DNA of 64,000 bases from Mesorhizobium sp. B2-7-2 (GTDB lineage Bacteria; Pseudomonadota; Alphaproteobacteria; Rhizobiales; Rhizobiaceae), in contig NZ_VFTZ01000007.1 of NCBI RefSeq assembly GCF_006440775.1, forward strand, positions 1 through 64,000. The letters are read 5' to 3'. Under the pieces are notes generated by a model. It worked only from the letters and a program-made list of their open reading frames with translations. It made no database searches and was not told the origin of the DNA. Position numbers and translations under genes: made by a program. Below are positions 39,888 through 50,841 of this stretch, in pieces. Numbering within the stretch: position 1 is the first letter of the stretch; each line of letters opens with the position of its first letter.

Positions 39888-41918
39888 TTAACCGACCTGC
39901 CCGGCCGTTTTCGGTTCCGCTTCCTCGCGCACGCCGCCGATGTCTTCTTCCGCCCGGTAGAGCCCGGCCAGAATGGCAAGCGCGGCGGCCTTGTCGCGAT
40001 CGTGCATCGCGGCCGCCAGCGCCGGCAGGGCCGCCTCGATCCTCGGCCATTCGACGACGCCGGTCCTGAGACCGAAGATCTTGGCGGTGTCGAGCTTGAC
40101 CACCTCCTCGTTCTCGGCGTGCAGCGTCTCGTGCAGCTTCTCGCCGGGCCTGATGCCGGTGAAGCGGATCGGAATATCGGTGTGGGGGCTTTTGCCGGCC
40201 ATGCGGATCATGGTTTCGGCGACTTCGAGGATCGGCACCGGCTTGCCCATGTCGAGCATATAGATGGCGTAGTCGTCCTTGCCCTGGCGCTGCTCGGCAT
40301 CGGCGGCCGACATGATGACGAGATCGACGGCCTCGGCCACGGTCATGAAATAGCGGGTCATGCGCCGGTCGGTGATGGTGACCGGCCCGCCGGCCTCGAT
40401 CTGCGCCTGGAAGACGGTCGCCACCGAGCCGTTGGAGCCGAAGACGTTGCCGAAGCGCACGGCGATGAATTTCGTGCCCAAATGACGCAGATCGGCGGCG
40501 CCGGCATGGCCATTCGCCGCGCCGGCACGCGGCGCCGAGGCCGCCTGGGCCTCATGCAGCGAGGAGACGATCTGTTCGGCCGCACGCTTGGTGACGCCCA
40601 GCACCGAGGTCGGGTCGACCGCCTTGTCGCTGGAAATCAGTAGGAACCGCGGCACCCCGCATTCGGCGGCGATCTCGGCGCAGGCAAGCGTGCCGAAGAC
40701 ATTGGTCTCGATCGCCGCTTCCCAGTTCTCCTCGAGCAGCGGCACATGCTTCAGCGCCGCGGCATGAAAGATGATCGCGGGTTTGAACTCCTTGACGAGG
40801 CGCGTCATGTGGGGCCGGTCGGTGACGTCGACGATGCGGCTGGTCAGCCGGTCGCGGTCGGCGTCGTCGGTCTGCTGATCGAGCTGGAAAATGCCGAATT
40901 CGGAATTGTCGGCCACCAGCACCGCCTCGGCGCCCAGCTCCAGCGCGCGCTTGACGAGCACGCGGCCGATGGAGCCGGCGCCGCCGGTGACCATCACGCG
41001 CTTGCCGCCGACGAAGACGCCGATGCGCGTGGTATCGGTGGCGACCGCCGAACGGCGCATGATGGTTTCCATCTCAACGGCATCGAGAACCAGCTTGCCA
41101 CCCTGCCCCAGTTCCGACAGGCCGGCAAACTGGACGACGGCGATACCGCTGTGGCGGGCGACGCGCACCAGCTCGGCATAGTCTTCGATCTCGCGCTCGA
41201 CCCCCTGGCCGAAGATCAGGAGGTCGAGGCTTTGCGTGCCTTTGACATAGTCTTCCAGCACCTCGACTAGGCGCGGTCGCAGCGCCACGACCGGAACGCC
41301 CTGGATCCGCGTGCCGAGCGGCGCGGCGCTCTCGGTGGCCATGATGCCGGCGATGGCGTATTCGGCGGGCTGAGCCGTGCGGGTGAAGCGCACGATCAGA
41401 TCCGCCTCGCCCAGCCGGCCGATGAACAGCGCCTGCTTGGTCGAGACCTCCCCGGCGGCGCGGCGCAGGATGCGCCAGCTCGCGCCGTCGCGCAGGAAGC
41501 GGTAATAGAGCCTGGGCGCCGAGATGATGGTGAAGGAGACCAGGAAGAAGACGATGAACTGGCGCTCGTTGAGGCCGGCGACCGGCTGGAAGAAGAAGCG
41601 GAAGGCAAGCGAGGCCAGGTAGAGCACCACCGTCAGGCTGCCGCAGCCCTTGAGGATGTTGAAGAAGTCGGGCGTGGAGGCAAAGCGCCAGACGGTGTTG
41701 TAGAGGCCGCTGGATCGGAACAGCAGATGGGCGATGAGCACGATGAGCGCCCAGCAGGCCAGCCCGCCGACGGAGAACGCGTCGAAGGAAAGCCGCGACT
41801 GCGACAGGATGAGACTAAGCGCCACCGCGACCAGGACCATGACGAGATCCTGGACCATGATGATGGCGCGCCGCATCCTCGGTCGGAGTTCCGATACGGC
41901 TTCTACGTATGCGGTCAT
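39888..41918 (-). CDS. UDP-sugar 4,6-dehydratase with N-terminal membrane domain (CapD/WbpM family)
   Basis: A 676-residue protein with four N-terminal membrane helices (about 20-125), a CoA-binding-like middle domain and a C-terminal SDR domain (about 310-610) with GGAGSIGRVLVKRALEL, IFHAAALKHVPLLEENW and SSDKAVDPTSVLGVTKRAAE. Family members turn UDP-GlcNAc into UDP-4-keto-6-deoxy sugars for QuiNAc/FucNAc synthesis. ATG 41918 starts MTAYVEAVSELRPRM. Its 5' end and upstream region are repeated, damaged, at 45903-46171. Confidence 0.92.
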   Translation of the reverse strand: MTAYVEAVSELRPRMRRAIIMVQDLVMVLVAVALSLILSQSRLSFDAFSVGGLACWALIVLIAHLLFRSSGLYNTVWRFASTPDFFNILKGCGSLTVVLYLASLAFRFFFQPVAGLNERQFIVFFLVSFTIISAPRLYYRFLRDGASWRILRRAAGEVSTKQALFIGRLGEADLIVRFTRTAQPAEYAIAGIMATESAAPLGTRIQGVPVVALRPRLVEVLEDYVKGTQSLDLLIFGQGVEREIEDYAELVRVARHSGIAVVQFAGLSELGQGGKLVLDAVEMETIMRRSAVATDTTRIGVFVGGKRVMVTGGAGSIGRVLVKRALELGAEAVLVADNSEFGIFQLDQQTDDADRDRLTSRIVDVTDRPHMTRLVKEFKPAIIFHAAALKHVPLLEENWEAAIETNVFGTLACAEIAAECGVPRFLLISSDKAVDPTSVLGVTKRAAEQIVSSLHEAQAASAPRAGAANGHAGAADLRHLGTKFIAVRFGNVFGSNGSVATVFQAQIEAGGPVTITDRRMTRYFMTVAEAVDLVIMSAADAEQRQGKDDYAIYMLDMGKPVPILEVAETMIRMAGKSPHTDIPIRFTGIRPGEKLHETLHAENEEVVKLDTAKIFGLRTGVVEWPRIEAALPALAAAMHDRDKAAALAILAGLYRAEEDIGGVREEAEPKTAGQVG

Positions 41919-42065
41919 TGGGCAGTACTGACTCCAGGCGCGTGATACTATCAGAACGGCCGCGGACAAAACATCGCCCACCGCCACTTCAGATTGCAAT
42001 CCCCAACCCCGTCACCCGGTTACCGCCTTAGCGCGGAGAGGGCGGGAGGGCTAGAGGTTTTTTGG
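41326..42065. repeat. Proximal copy of the direct repeat flanking the polysaccharide cassette
   Basis: This stretch (dehydratase codons plus about 147 bp upstream of its start) matches 45903-46171 in the same orientation, except that 41400-41858 has no counterpart there. Shared landmarks are TCGGTGGCCATGATGCCGG, CCGATACGGCTTCTACGT, GCGGTCATTGGGCAG and the end GGTTTTTTGG or GATTTTTTGG. Identity over the upstream part looks like about three quarters, so the duplication is not recent. This copy is the intact gene. Confidence 0.8.
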
Positions 42066-42489
42066 GGATATTTAATTGTGCGAATGATTTGACTAGGAAC
42101 GGCAATAACTCGGAGCGGATTGTCAGTCGTTCAGAGAACCTGTCGGGCGCCCAAAAGGGAAGCCAATAGATGTCACGATGTGACGATCCGGCTTCACCAC
42201 GGCGCAGCACGCTGCAACAAGCTTGTCGCAATAGCTATGAGTCGCTGACGGCGGTGCCGATCAGGTCTGCCGAAGCGGTTTTGGCCAGCCCCTAGGCTCA
42301 CAGCGTTCCACAAATGACGCCAGCCTGTCGCGACCGAGCCGAAATCTCAATAGTTGGGCACGTGGTTTTGGCTTTCCGCTGTTTCTGCGGTGCAAGTATT
42401 CTTAACTGAGTCATGCCAGAATCATCTGAATTTCCGAATGTTTGCGGGCGAACACGCCGGAGCGAACAAGACACGCTGTCGAGTTGTTG
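42066..42489. other. Gene-poor leader of the cassette
   Basis: About 420 bases between the dehydratase upstream repeat and the aminotransferase gene. It is visibly more AT-rich than the surroundings (for example GATATTTAATTGTGCGAATG). No confident gene, tRNA or hairpin was found. It presumably carries the cassette promoter. Confidence 0.5.
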
Positions 42490-43620
42490 ATGACGAAGCC
42501 GAATGCCGTTCCGATGAATGATCTCAAGCGTCTGTACCAGCGCTATGAGGTTGAAATCGCGCGCGAAGTAGCAGGCACGCTGCGGTCCGGATGGTGGCTC
42601 AATGGCGCGGCAGGGAAGCGATTCGCAGCGAACTTTGCGACGTTTGCAGGAGCCTCGGATTGCATCCTCGTCGCCAACGGAACGGACGCCCTTGAACTCG
42701 CTTTACGCTCTATCGTCGGGCTTGGCGATGCGCATGGACGCGAGGTGATCGTGGCGGCGAATGCCGGGGGATATGCCAGTTGCGCGTGCTGGCACAACGA
42801 CCTCATTCCACACTATGTCGATATCGAACCAGCTAGCCAACTTGCAAGCGTCCAATCGGTGCTGGAAGCGGTGAGTACCGATACCGCTGCGATTGTCGTT
42901 ACCCATCTTTACGGCGGCGTGGTCGATGTACCCGCTATCCGGGCAGGACTTGTCAATGCCGGGATGTCGCACATACCAGTCATCGAGGATTGCGCCCAGG
43001 CACATGGGGCTCGCATCGGGGGTGAAACGGCTGGATCGCTTGGAGACATCGCCACCTTCAGCTTCTATCCGACCAAGAATCTCGGCGCGATGGGTGACGG
43101 CGGCGCAGTCCTCACCTCCAACCCAAGACTGGCGGAGCGCGTTCGTCAGCTTCATCAGTATGGCTGGAGTTCCAAATACCATGTAGCCCTACCGGGAGGG
43201 CGCAACTCTCGCATGGACGAGGTCCAGGCCGCGATTTTGGATGTACTTCTTCCGGACTTGAACAGCCGCAACGAAAAACGCCGGGCCATCCTTGGCCGAT
43301 TTAAGGCCGTTACCGGGCGCCGGCTCAAATTCCTCGACGGCGGCAACGGCGCCGTCGCACACCTCGCGGTCCTGCTGTGTGACGACCGGGACGCGTTCCG
43401 CACCTTCATGAAGGAACGCGGCGTCGATACCGATGTCCACTATCCCGTGCTCGATTGCGATCAGGTTGGTTGGGCTGCCCTGCCCATGAAAGGGACCGAA
43501 AATCTTGCGATCTCGCGGGCAAGCATCAGTCGTCTCTGTTCCGTCCCGTGCTACCCGGACATGACGAATGATGAGGTCGAGCAAGTGTGCGGGGCCCTCG
43601 GCGAATGGGAGGCAATGTGA
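42490..43620 (+). CDS. Sugar 3-aminotransferase, DegT/DnrJ family (FdtB/QdtB-like)
   Basis: A 376-residue PLP-dependent sugar aminotransferase. The PLP lysine is in FSFYPTKNLGAMGDGGAVL; ANGTDALELALRSI and VIEDCAQAHGA are further family blocks. With the ketoisomerase/acetyltransferase gene two positions downstream, the likely reaction is amination of a dTDP-3-keto-6-deoxyhexose at C3. ATG 42490 is chosen; ATG 42514 (MNDLKRLYQRYE) is an alternative. It is the first gene of the repeat-bounded cassette; the stop is shared with the next start (GTGA). Confidence 0.85.
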   Translation: MTKPNAVPMNDLKRLYQRYEVEIAREVAGTLRSGWWLNGAAGKRFAANFATFAGASDCILVANGTDALELALRSIVGLGDAHGREVIVAANAGGYASCACWHNDLIPHYVDIEPASQLASVQSVLEAVSTDTAAIVVTHLYGGVVDVPAIRAGLVNAGMSHIPVIEDCAQAHGARIGGETAGSLGDIATFSFYPTKNLGAMGDGGAVLTSNPRLAERVRQLHQYGWSSKYHVALPGGRNSRMDEVQAAILDVLLPDLNSRNEKRRAILGRFKAVTGRRLKFLDGGNGAVAHLAVLLCDDRDAFRTFMKERGVDTDVHYPVLDCDQVGWAALPMKGTENLAISRASISRLCSVPCYPDMTNDEVEQVCGALGEWEAM

Positions 43621-44555
43621 CTGCGCGCTCTCTTGTTTTTCCCATTTACCGCAATGAGCCGAACATCCCTTCCCTGTTGCAGGCCGTCGCCAATTTCGAC
43701 GCCACGTATGAGGGCGACATCGAGTTTGTCTTCGTCATCGATGGGTCGCCCGACCAGTCGGGCGGCCTGCTGGTCCGGGCCTTGAAGGGCGCCAGCTACA
43801 GATACAAGATCATCTTCCACAGCCGGAATTTTGGCTCCTTCACGGCCATTCGGACGGGGCTCGAGCACGCGTCCGGCAAACATGTGGCCGCGATGGCTGC
43901 CGACCTGCAGGAGCCGCCCGAACTCATTGTCGAATTCTTTTCGATGCTGGAAAAGGACACGGCCGACGTTGTGTTTGGCCGCAGAACCGGCCGCGACGAC
44001 CCCCTTCTGACACGTTTCCTGTCCCGGGCCTTCTGGAGCGTTTACCGCAGGCTGATTTTGCCCAGCATGCCGAGCGGCGGCGTCGATATATTTGCCTGCA
44101 ACCGCCAGGCGCTCGATGCGATCCTGTCAATCGAGGAGCCAAACAGCTCGCTTGTGGTTCAGCTGTTCTGGGTCGGGTTCAGGCGGGAGTTCGTGCCTTA
44201 CCGGCGGCGCGAGCGGGAGCATGGGAAGAGTGCCTGGGGTATTGGGCGCCGGCTCAGATATATGATGGATTCGATCTTCTCGTTTTCCGATTTTCCGATC
44301 GTTTTCGTACTCTGGGTAGGAATTGCGGGCTGCGTGCTCAGCCTTGTGTTTGCCGCGATCACCGTCGTCGCCCGCTTGCTGGGCAAGATCGATCCGGCCG
44401 GATACACGACCCTGGTGCTGCTGATCGTGGGGTTTGGATCAGCGATCCTCGCGGTGCAAGGCATTCTTGGCTGTTATCTTTGGCGGGCGGTTGAAAACAC
44501 CAAATCGCGCCCATTGCGGATAATAAGTCACATTGTTGACGGGACGTCCGCATGA
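43617..44555 (+). CDS. Polyprenyl-phosphate glycosyltransferase (GtrB/DPM-like GT2)
   Basis: A 312-residue protein with an N-terminal GT-A domain (VFPIYRNEPNIPSLLQAV, FVIDGSPDQSGGLL, MAADLQEPPELI, REHGKSAWG) and two C-terminal membrane helices (about 230-260 and 270-300). This is the build of GtrB/ArnC enzymes that load a sugar onto undecaprenyl phosphate. The likely start is GTG 43617, overlapping the previous stop and preceded by GGGAGGCAA. Paired with gtrA downstream, it suggests sugar transfer outside the cytoplasm. Confidence 0.86.
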   Translation: MTARSLVFPIYRNEPNIPSLLQAVANFDATYEGDIEFVFVIDGSPDQSGGLLVRALKGASYRYKIIFHSRNFGSFTAIRTGLEHASGKHVAAMAADLQEPPELIVEFFSMLEKDTADVVFGRRTGRDDPLLTRFLSRAFWSVYRRLILPSMPSGGVDIFACNRQALDAILSIEEPNSSLVVQLFWVGFRREFVPYRRREREHGKSAWGIGRRLRYMMDSIFSFSDFPIVFVLWVGIAGCVLSLVFAAITVVARLLGKIDPAGYTTLVLLIVGFGSAILAVQGILGCYLWRAVENTKSRPLRIISHIVDGTSA

Positions 44556-45502
44556 ACGACAAACCGTTTTTTGTCCATGACCACGGTATCTGCGAAAGCA
44601 CGCGCGTCGGCAATGGCACGCGCATATGGGCGTTTGCCCATGTCCTCCCAGGGGCCGCGATCGGCGCGAACTGCAACATCTGCGATCACGTCTTTATCGA
44701 AAACGACGTGAGCGTCGGCGATGACGTCACGATAAAAAGCGGCGTTCAGCTATGGGACGGCGTCCGGCTGGGCAACCGCGTGTTCGTTGGCCCGAATGCA
44801 ACCTTCACCAACGACCGCTTCCCGCGTTCGAAACACTATCCGGAGCAGTTTCTCCAGACGGTCGTCGAGGACAGCGCGTCGATCGGCGCCAACGCAACGA
44901 TCCTGCCGGGCATAACGATCGGCCGCCAGGCGATGATCGGCGCCGGCGCCGTGGTCACCAAGAACGTCCCGGCAAACGCCGTGGTCGTTGGAAATCCCGC
45001 CGTCATCGTCGGCTATCAGACCGGCCCGCAGGTCGAGCCTGTGATGACGCAAGCGGCCCCCGGCGCTGCAGGCGACAGGATGGCGCTGGGCGTCGGCGGA
45101 TGCGAGCTCTGGCGGCTGCCGCACTTCAGCGACCTTCGCGGCGAGCTGGCCCCGCTCGAGTTCGGACACAACCTGCCGTTCAAGCCCTTGCGCTCGTTTC
45201 TCGTTTACGGCGTCCGTTCCGACAAGGTCAGGGGCGAGCATGCGCACCGCCAGTGCCACCAGTTCCTGATTGCCACCCATGGCCGCCTGTCGGTGGTCGT
45301 CGATGACGGCCACGACAGAAAGGAAGTGTCGCTGGCAGATCCCTCGGTCGGGCTCTATCTGCCGCCCGGCGTGTGGGGCATCCAGTACAAGTTCCAGCCG
45401 GACACGGTCTTGCTCGTCATGGCCTCGCATCCATATGACGCAAGCGATTATATCAGGGACTATTCGGATTTCCTCGCGACGGTCGGGCCGGATGGCCGCT
45501 GA
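44552..45502 (+). CDS. Bifunctional sugar N-acetyltransferase/3,4-ketoisomerase (WxcM-like: FdtC + FdtA domains)
   Basis: A 316-residue fusion. Residues 1 to about 160 form a left-handed beta-helix acetyltransferase (hexapeptide repeats, TFTNDRFPR, IGAGAVVTKNVPANAVVVGNPA). Residues about 180-316 form a cupin like FdtA/QdtA (LRGELAPLEFGHNLPF, VRGEHAHRQCHQFLI, GLYLPPGVWG), with the catalytic-type His pair in HAHR. The cupin would move the keto group of dTDP-4-keto-6-deoxyglucose from C4 to C3; after amination, the first domain would N-acetylate C3. ATG overlaps the previous stop (ATGA). Fucose or quinovose configuration cannot be told. Confidence 0.88.
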   Translation: MNDKPFFVHDHGICESTRVGNGTRIWAFAHVLPGAAIGANCNICDHVFIENDVSVGDDVTIKSGVQLWDGVRLGNRVFVGPNATFTNDRFPRSKHYPEQFLQTVVEDSASIGANATILPGITIGRQAMIGAGAVVTKNVPANAVVVGNPAVIVGYQTGPQVEPVMTQAAPGAAGDRMALGVGGCELWRLPHFSDLRGELAPLEFGHNLPFKPLRSFLVYGVRSDKVRGEHAHRQCHQFLIATHGRLSVVVDDGHDRKEVSLADPSVGLYLPPGVWGIQYKFQPDTVLLVMASHPYDASDYIRDYSDFLATVGPDGR

Positions 45503-45872
45503 CCGGATAGGCTCGGATGTGCTCCGTTTTCTTGCGGCGGGAGGACTGAACACCGCGCTGACGAGTGCCGTCTACTTTGCCGGCCTGACGATCCTGTCGT
45601 CGGGCGTTTCCTACTCCATTGCCTGGCTGGCAGGCCTCGCATTCGTGATGGTGTTCTATCCGGACCGCGTCTTTCCCGGCGGTCGCACCGGCTTGACGGA
45701 CCGGCTGGCGGTCGGCGGCTCGGTCGCGGTGGTATTTGTAGCCGGGTTGGCGACTCTTCATTTTCTTGAGCGGGCGCTGCAAAGCCGAGCGGCGGCATTC
45801 TTTGCAACGCTTGTCGTCACGACGATGCTCAATTTCCTGGTTTCCCGATGGATACTGCGCAGACGATACTGA
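45492..45872 (+). CDS. GtrA-family membrane protein
   Basis: A 126-residue protein with four predicted membrane helices and the GtrA pattern LRFLAAGGLNTALTSAVYFAG near the start and MLNFLVSRWILRRRY at the end. GtrA proteins are thought to flip the undecaprenyl-phosphate sugar made by GtrB. ATG 45492 overlaps the upstream gene by 11 bases; an earlier in-frame ATG lies deep inside it. It is the last gene of the cassette. A third gene for the final transferase (GtrC type) does not follow. Confidence 0.85.
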   Translation: MAADRIGSDVLRFLAAGGLNTALTSAVYFAGLTILSSGVSYSIAWLAGLAFVMVFYPDRVFPGGRTGLTDRLAVGGSVAVVFVAGLATLHFLERALQSRAAAFFATLVVTTMLNFLVSRWILRRRY

Positions 45873-45902
45873 TACGCCCCTCCTCGATCCGGGCGACGCT
45901 GT

Positions 45903-46018
45903 CGGTGGCCATGATGCCGGCGTATTCGGCAGGCTGGGTCGTGCGGGTGAAGCGCACGATCATGGTGCGCCCGCATCCTCGGACGGATTTCCGATACGGC
46001 TTCTACGTCTGCGGTCAT
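45903..46018 (-). pseudogene. Remnant of the CapD/WbpM-like dehydratase gene (internal deletion)
   Basis: On the minus strand, the start and first 15 or so codons of the dehydratase (MTADVEAVSEIRPRMR, compare MTAYVEAVSELRPRMR) run directly into sequence matching dehydratase positions 41326-41399, skipping the equivalent of 41400-41858, and out of frame. It cannot make a working enzyme. It marks the distal edge of the duplicated segment that bounds the polysaccharide cassette. Confidence 0.82.
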
Positions 46019-46171
46019 TGGGCAGCACTGAACTCCAGGCGTGAGGACATGCATACCAAAACTGCGCCGGACCGACCATCGTCCGCCACCATTCTAGATT
46101 GCAAAACCCCAACCTCCGTCACCGGCTACCTCATCAGCGCGGAGCGGGCGGGAGAGCCATAGATTTTTTGG
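46019..46171. repeat. Distal copy of the dehydratase upstream region
   Basis: This stretch aligns with 41919-42065, the region upstream of the intact dehydratase gene, with scattered substitutions and small indels (shared GGCGTGA/GGCGCGTGA, AGATTGCAA, GCGCGGAG.GGGCGGGAG, TTTTTTGG). Together with the gene remnant at 45903-46018 it forms the second direct repeat around the cassette. The 45873-46266 gap holds only this, the remnant and a palindrome. Confidence 0.8.
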
Positions 46172-46227
46172 CCTCCCACCCATGCCAGAGTTGCAAGATT
46201 ACTGCGCGCCTACCAGCTTGGGCAAAG

Positions 46228-46270
46228 TTAGAGCGCTTCACCGTTTCAGTGAAACGGTGAAGCGCTCTAA
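46228..46270. terminator. Perfect 43-bp palindrome at the end of the VOC gene
   Basis: Two exact 21-bp arms (46228-46248 and 46250-46270, central base 46249) with core GCGCTTCACCGTTTCA. The stop codon of the VOC protein gene (46267-46269) lies inside the right arm. The GAAACGGTGAA motif also occurs in the repeat at 53527-53619, so this belongs to a dispersed rhizobial palindrome family. It could act as a terminator or 3' stabiliser for the VOC transcript. Confidence 0.7.
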
Positions 46271-46614
46271 TGTCCCCAAACGGCCAGTTCGTTGCCGGCC
46301 GGATCGGTGAAATGGAATCGCCTGCCGCCGGGAAAGGCGAAAATCGGCTTGACGATGGTGCCGCCGGCGCTCTCCACCGCATCCAGCGTTTCCTCGAGGC
46401 TCTCGGAATAAAGCACCGGAAGCGGCTTGGCCGGCGCCTCCCCGGCATCTGCCTGGAAGCCGCCGTCGAGCCCTTCGGCAAAGGCGGCGTAAGTCGGACC
46501 GTAGTCGGTGAACGACCATGAAAAGGCGGCGCTGTAGAAAGATTTGACGCTGTCCAGCGTGCCGCCCGTCGCCGGCAGTTCGAGATGGTCGAGTTTTCCG
46601 TTGAGTTTCATCAC
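46267..46614 (-). CDS. VOC-family (glyoxalase/bleomycin-resistance-like) protein
   Basis: A 115-residue single-domain vicinal oxygen chelate protein: LDHLELPA near the start, FYSAAFSWSF, and FHFTDPAGNELAVWGH at the end, with paired beta-alpha-beta modules. Such proteins bind a metal and small substrates, but no specific function can be given. ATG 46611 is an equally possible start. The gene is monocistronic and ends in a perfect palindrome. Confidence 0.8.
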   Translation of the reverse strand: MMKLNGKLDHLELPATGGTLDSVKSFYSAAFSWSFTDYGPTYAAFAEGLDGGFQADAGEAPAKPLPVLYSESLEETLDAVESAGGTIVKPIFAFPGGRRFHFTDPAGNELAVWGH

Positions 46615-46827
46615 GCTACTCCACTGCGTTCCCGTTATGTTCTAGATCGGCCGTTTCCCTCCGGCAAGTCTTTTTGACGCAGCTTTTGCTTAATCGATTG
46701 TAGCCGCGGTGGTTGCTTGCCGGTGCCTTGCCTTTCGCAGTGCAGCATCCTATCGCTCGGGAGCGGGGGAAGGCGGGAAACGGCCATCATCCGGATGTTT
46801 CTATCTTCCACGAACTGGAGGGCAAGC

Positions 46828-49512
<2,685 letters not shown>

Positions 49513-49648
49513 CGGGCTTCGGCCAGCGGCGTCCCGATACATTACGACTTTGTATGCAATGTCACGCGAACGTGCGCGTGACGGCCCTGAATCTCGACAC
49601 CGTTCCAAGCGACTTTCCGACACCGAATTTATCTGTGTCGGAAAACCC

Positions 49649-50752
49649 ATGTTGCAGATTTCCCCATCCGTTTACCGATCGATCCTGATCCTGCAGACCA
49701 AGTTCATCGGCGACATCGTGCTTGCCTCGGCACTGGCGAAGAACCTGCAGCTTCAATATCCGGGCGTCAGGATCGTGTTTCTCTGCGAAGCCCATTTCGC
49801 CGGCTTCCTGACTGCCCATGGCATAGCTTCCGAGGTCGTCCCCTTCAGCCGTGCCAGGATGCGTGGCTCGCCGCTCGAGCGCGGGCGCGAGCTCTTCCGC
49901 ATTGTGCGCACATTGCGGCGACACCGTTTCGACATGACCATCGACATCACCGACTCCAAGACCTCGCGGATCATTTCCGGACTGGTCAACGCTCCGGTCA
50001 GGGTCGGCTATTTTCCGACGGAGCGGCCTTTGCGCTGGCACGAGCGTCAACCCGCCAACGTCAGGATGAAGCCGTTCGGATTCGGCAAGAAGCACTATCT
50101 CTACCGTTATTTGTCTCCGCTGGAGGCGCTGGGCATCGATCTGCGCGTCAGGGCGCCGGCCATCCGGCCGCTGCCCTTCGAGACGACGCGCGTCCTGGCC
50201 TTGCTCGCCAGGCACCGGATCCAGCCAAACGCTTTTGTTGCGGTCCATGCCGGAGCAAGCTTCGCGGGGCGGCGGTGGCAGCCGGAGCGCTTTGCCGAGA
50301 CAATCGACAGGATCGCCCGCGAAACCGGCCTGCGCGTGGTCCTGGTCGGCGGTCCGGACGAGGTTGAGGCGACCGACAGGATCATGGCCGCGGCGAAGAC
50401 GCCTGTCGCCAACCTGGCGGGCACGCTGCGGCTGGAAACGCTGCTGGCGCTGCTCTGTGAGGCGCGGCTGTTTCTCGGCAACGAAAGCGGACCGATGCAT
50501 ATGGCAGCCGCGGCCGGAACATCGGTCGTCGGCCTGTTCGGCCTGACCAACCCGGTCCTTTGGGCGCCGGTCGGCGTGCCCAGCATTTCGTTGCGGCCAT
50601 CGATGCCTTGCGACTGCATCGGGGGCGACCTGTGCCGCCGAACCGACCCGAGCAAGGCATGCTGCGTCTGGCGCCTGGAGGTCGATCCGGTGGTGGACGC
50701 GACGCTGGAACTCTTGGCGCGCACCGAGATGGTCCTGGAAACCGCGGTCTGA
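49649..50752 (+). CDS. Family 9 glycosyltransferase (heptosyltransferase-like), first tandem copy
   Basis: A 367-residue GT9 protein, with the N-terminal SILILQTKFIGDIVLASALAK (compare the GDxxL core of WaaC/WaaF), VAVHAGASFAGRRWQPERFA, VVLVGGPDE and NESGPMHMAAAAGTSVVGLFG, which form the nucleotide-sugar site. A cysteine-rich tail segment (CDCIGGDLC...KACCVW) is shared with the next gene and with some other GT9 proteins. The likely role is adding a heptose or similar sugar to LPS core or another surface glycan. ATG 49649 is chosen over 49550, which overlaps a palindrome. Confidence 0.87.
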   Translation: MLQISPSVYRSILILQTKFIGDIVLASALAKNLQLQYPGVRIVFLCEAHFAGFLTAHGIASEVVPFSRARMRGSPLERGRELFRIVRTLRRHRFDMTIDITDSKTSRIISGLVNAPVRVGYFPTERPLRWHERQPANVRMKPFGFGKKHYLYRYLSPLEALGIDLRVRAPAIRPLPFETTRVLALLARHRIQPNAFVAVHAGASFAGRRWQPERFAETIDRIARETGLRVVLVGGPDEVEATDRIMAAAKTPVANLAGTLRLETLLALLCEARLFLGNESGPMHMAAAAGTSVVGLFGLTNPVLWAPVGVPSISLRPSMPCDCIGGDLCRRTDPSKACCVWRLEVDPVVDATLELLARTEMVLETAV

Positions 50753-50841
50753 CATTTGCTGGAAATTTTGGACCGCCCGTCGGCTGCGTCCCGCCTCTTT
50801 GCGCAAAGCCAGGAAAACGTGTGAAACGGTCGGGTCCTGGG

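Noticed and set aside
42028..42231. 67-codon minus-strand frame (DIYWLPFWAPDRFSERL region) upstream of the dehydratase gene
   Set aside because: Its C-terminal part lies in the duplicated upstream repeat and no family is recognisable. It may be a decayed fragment, but the evidence is too thin to call a gene.
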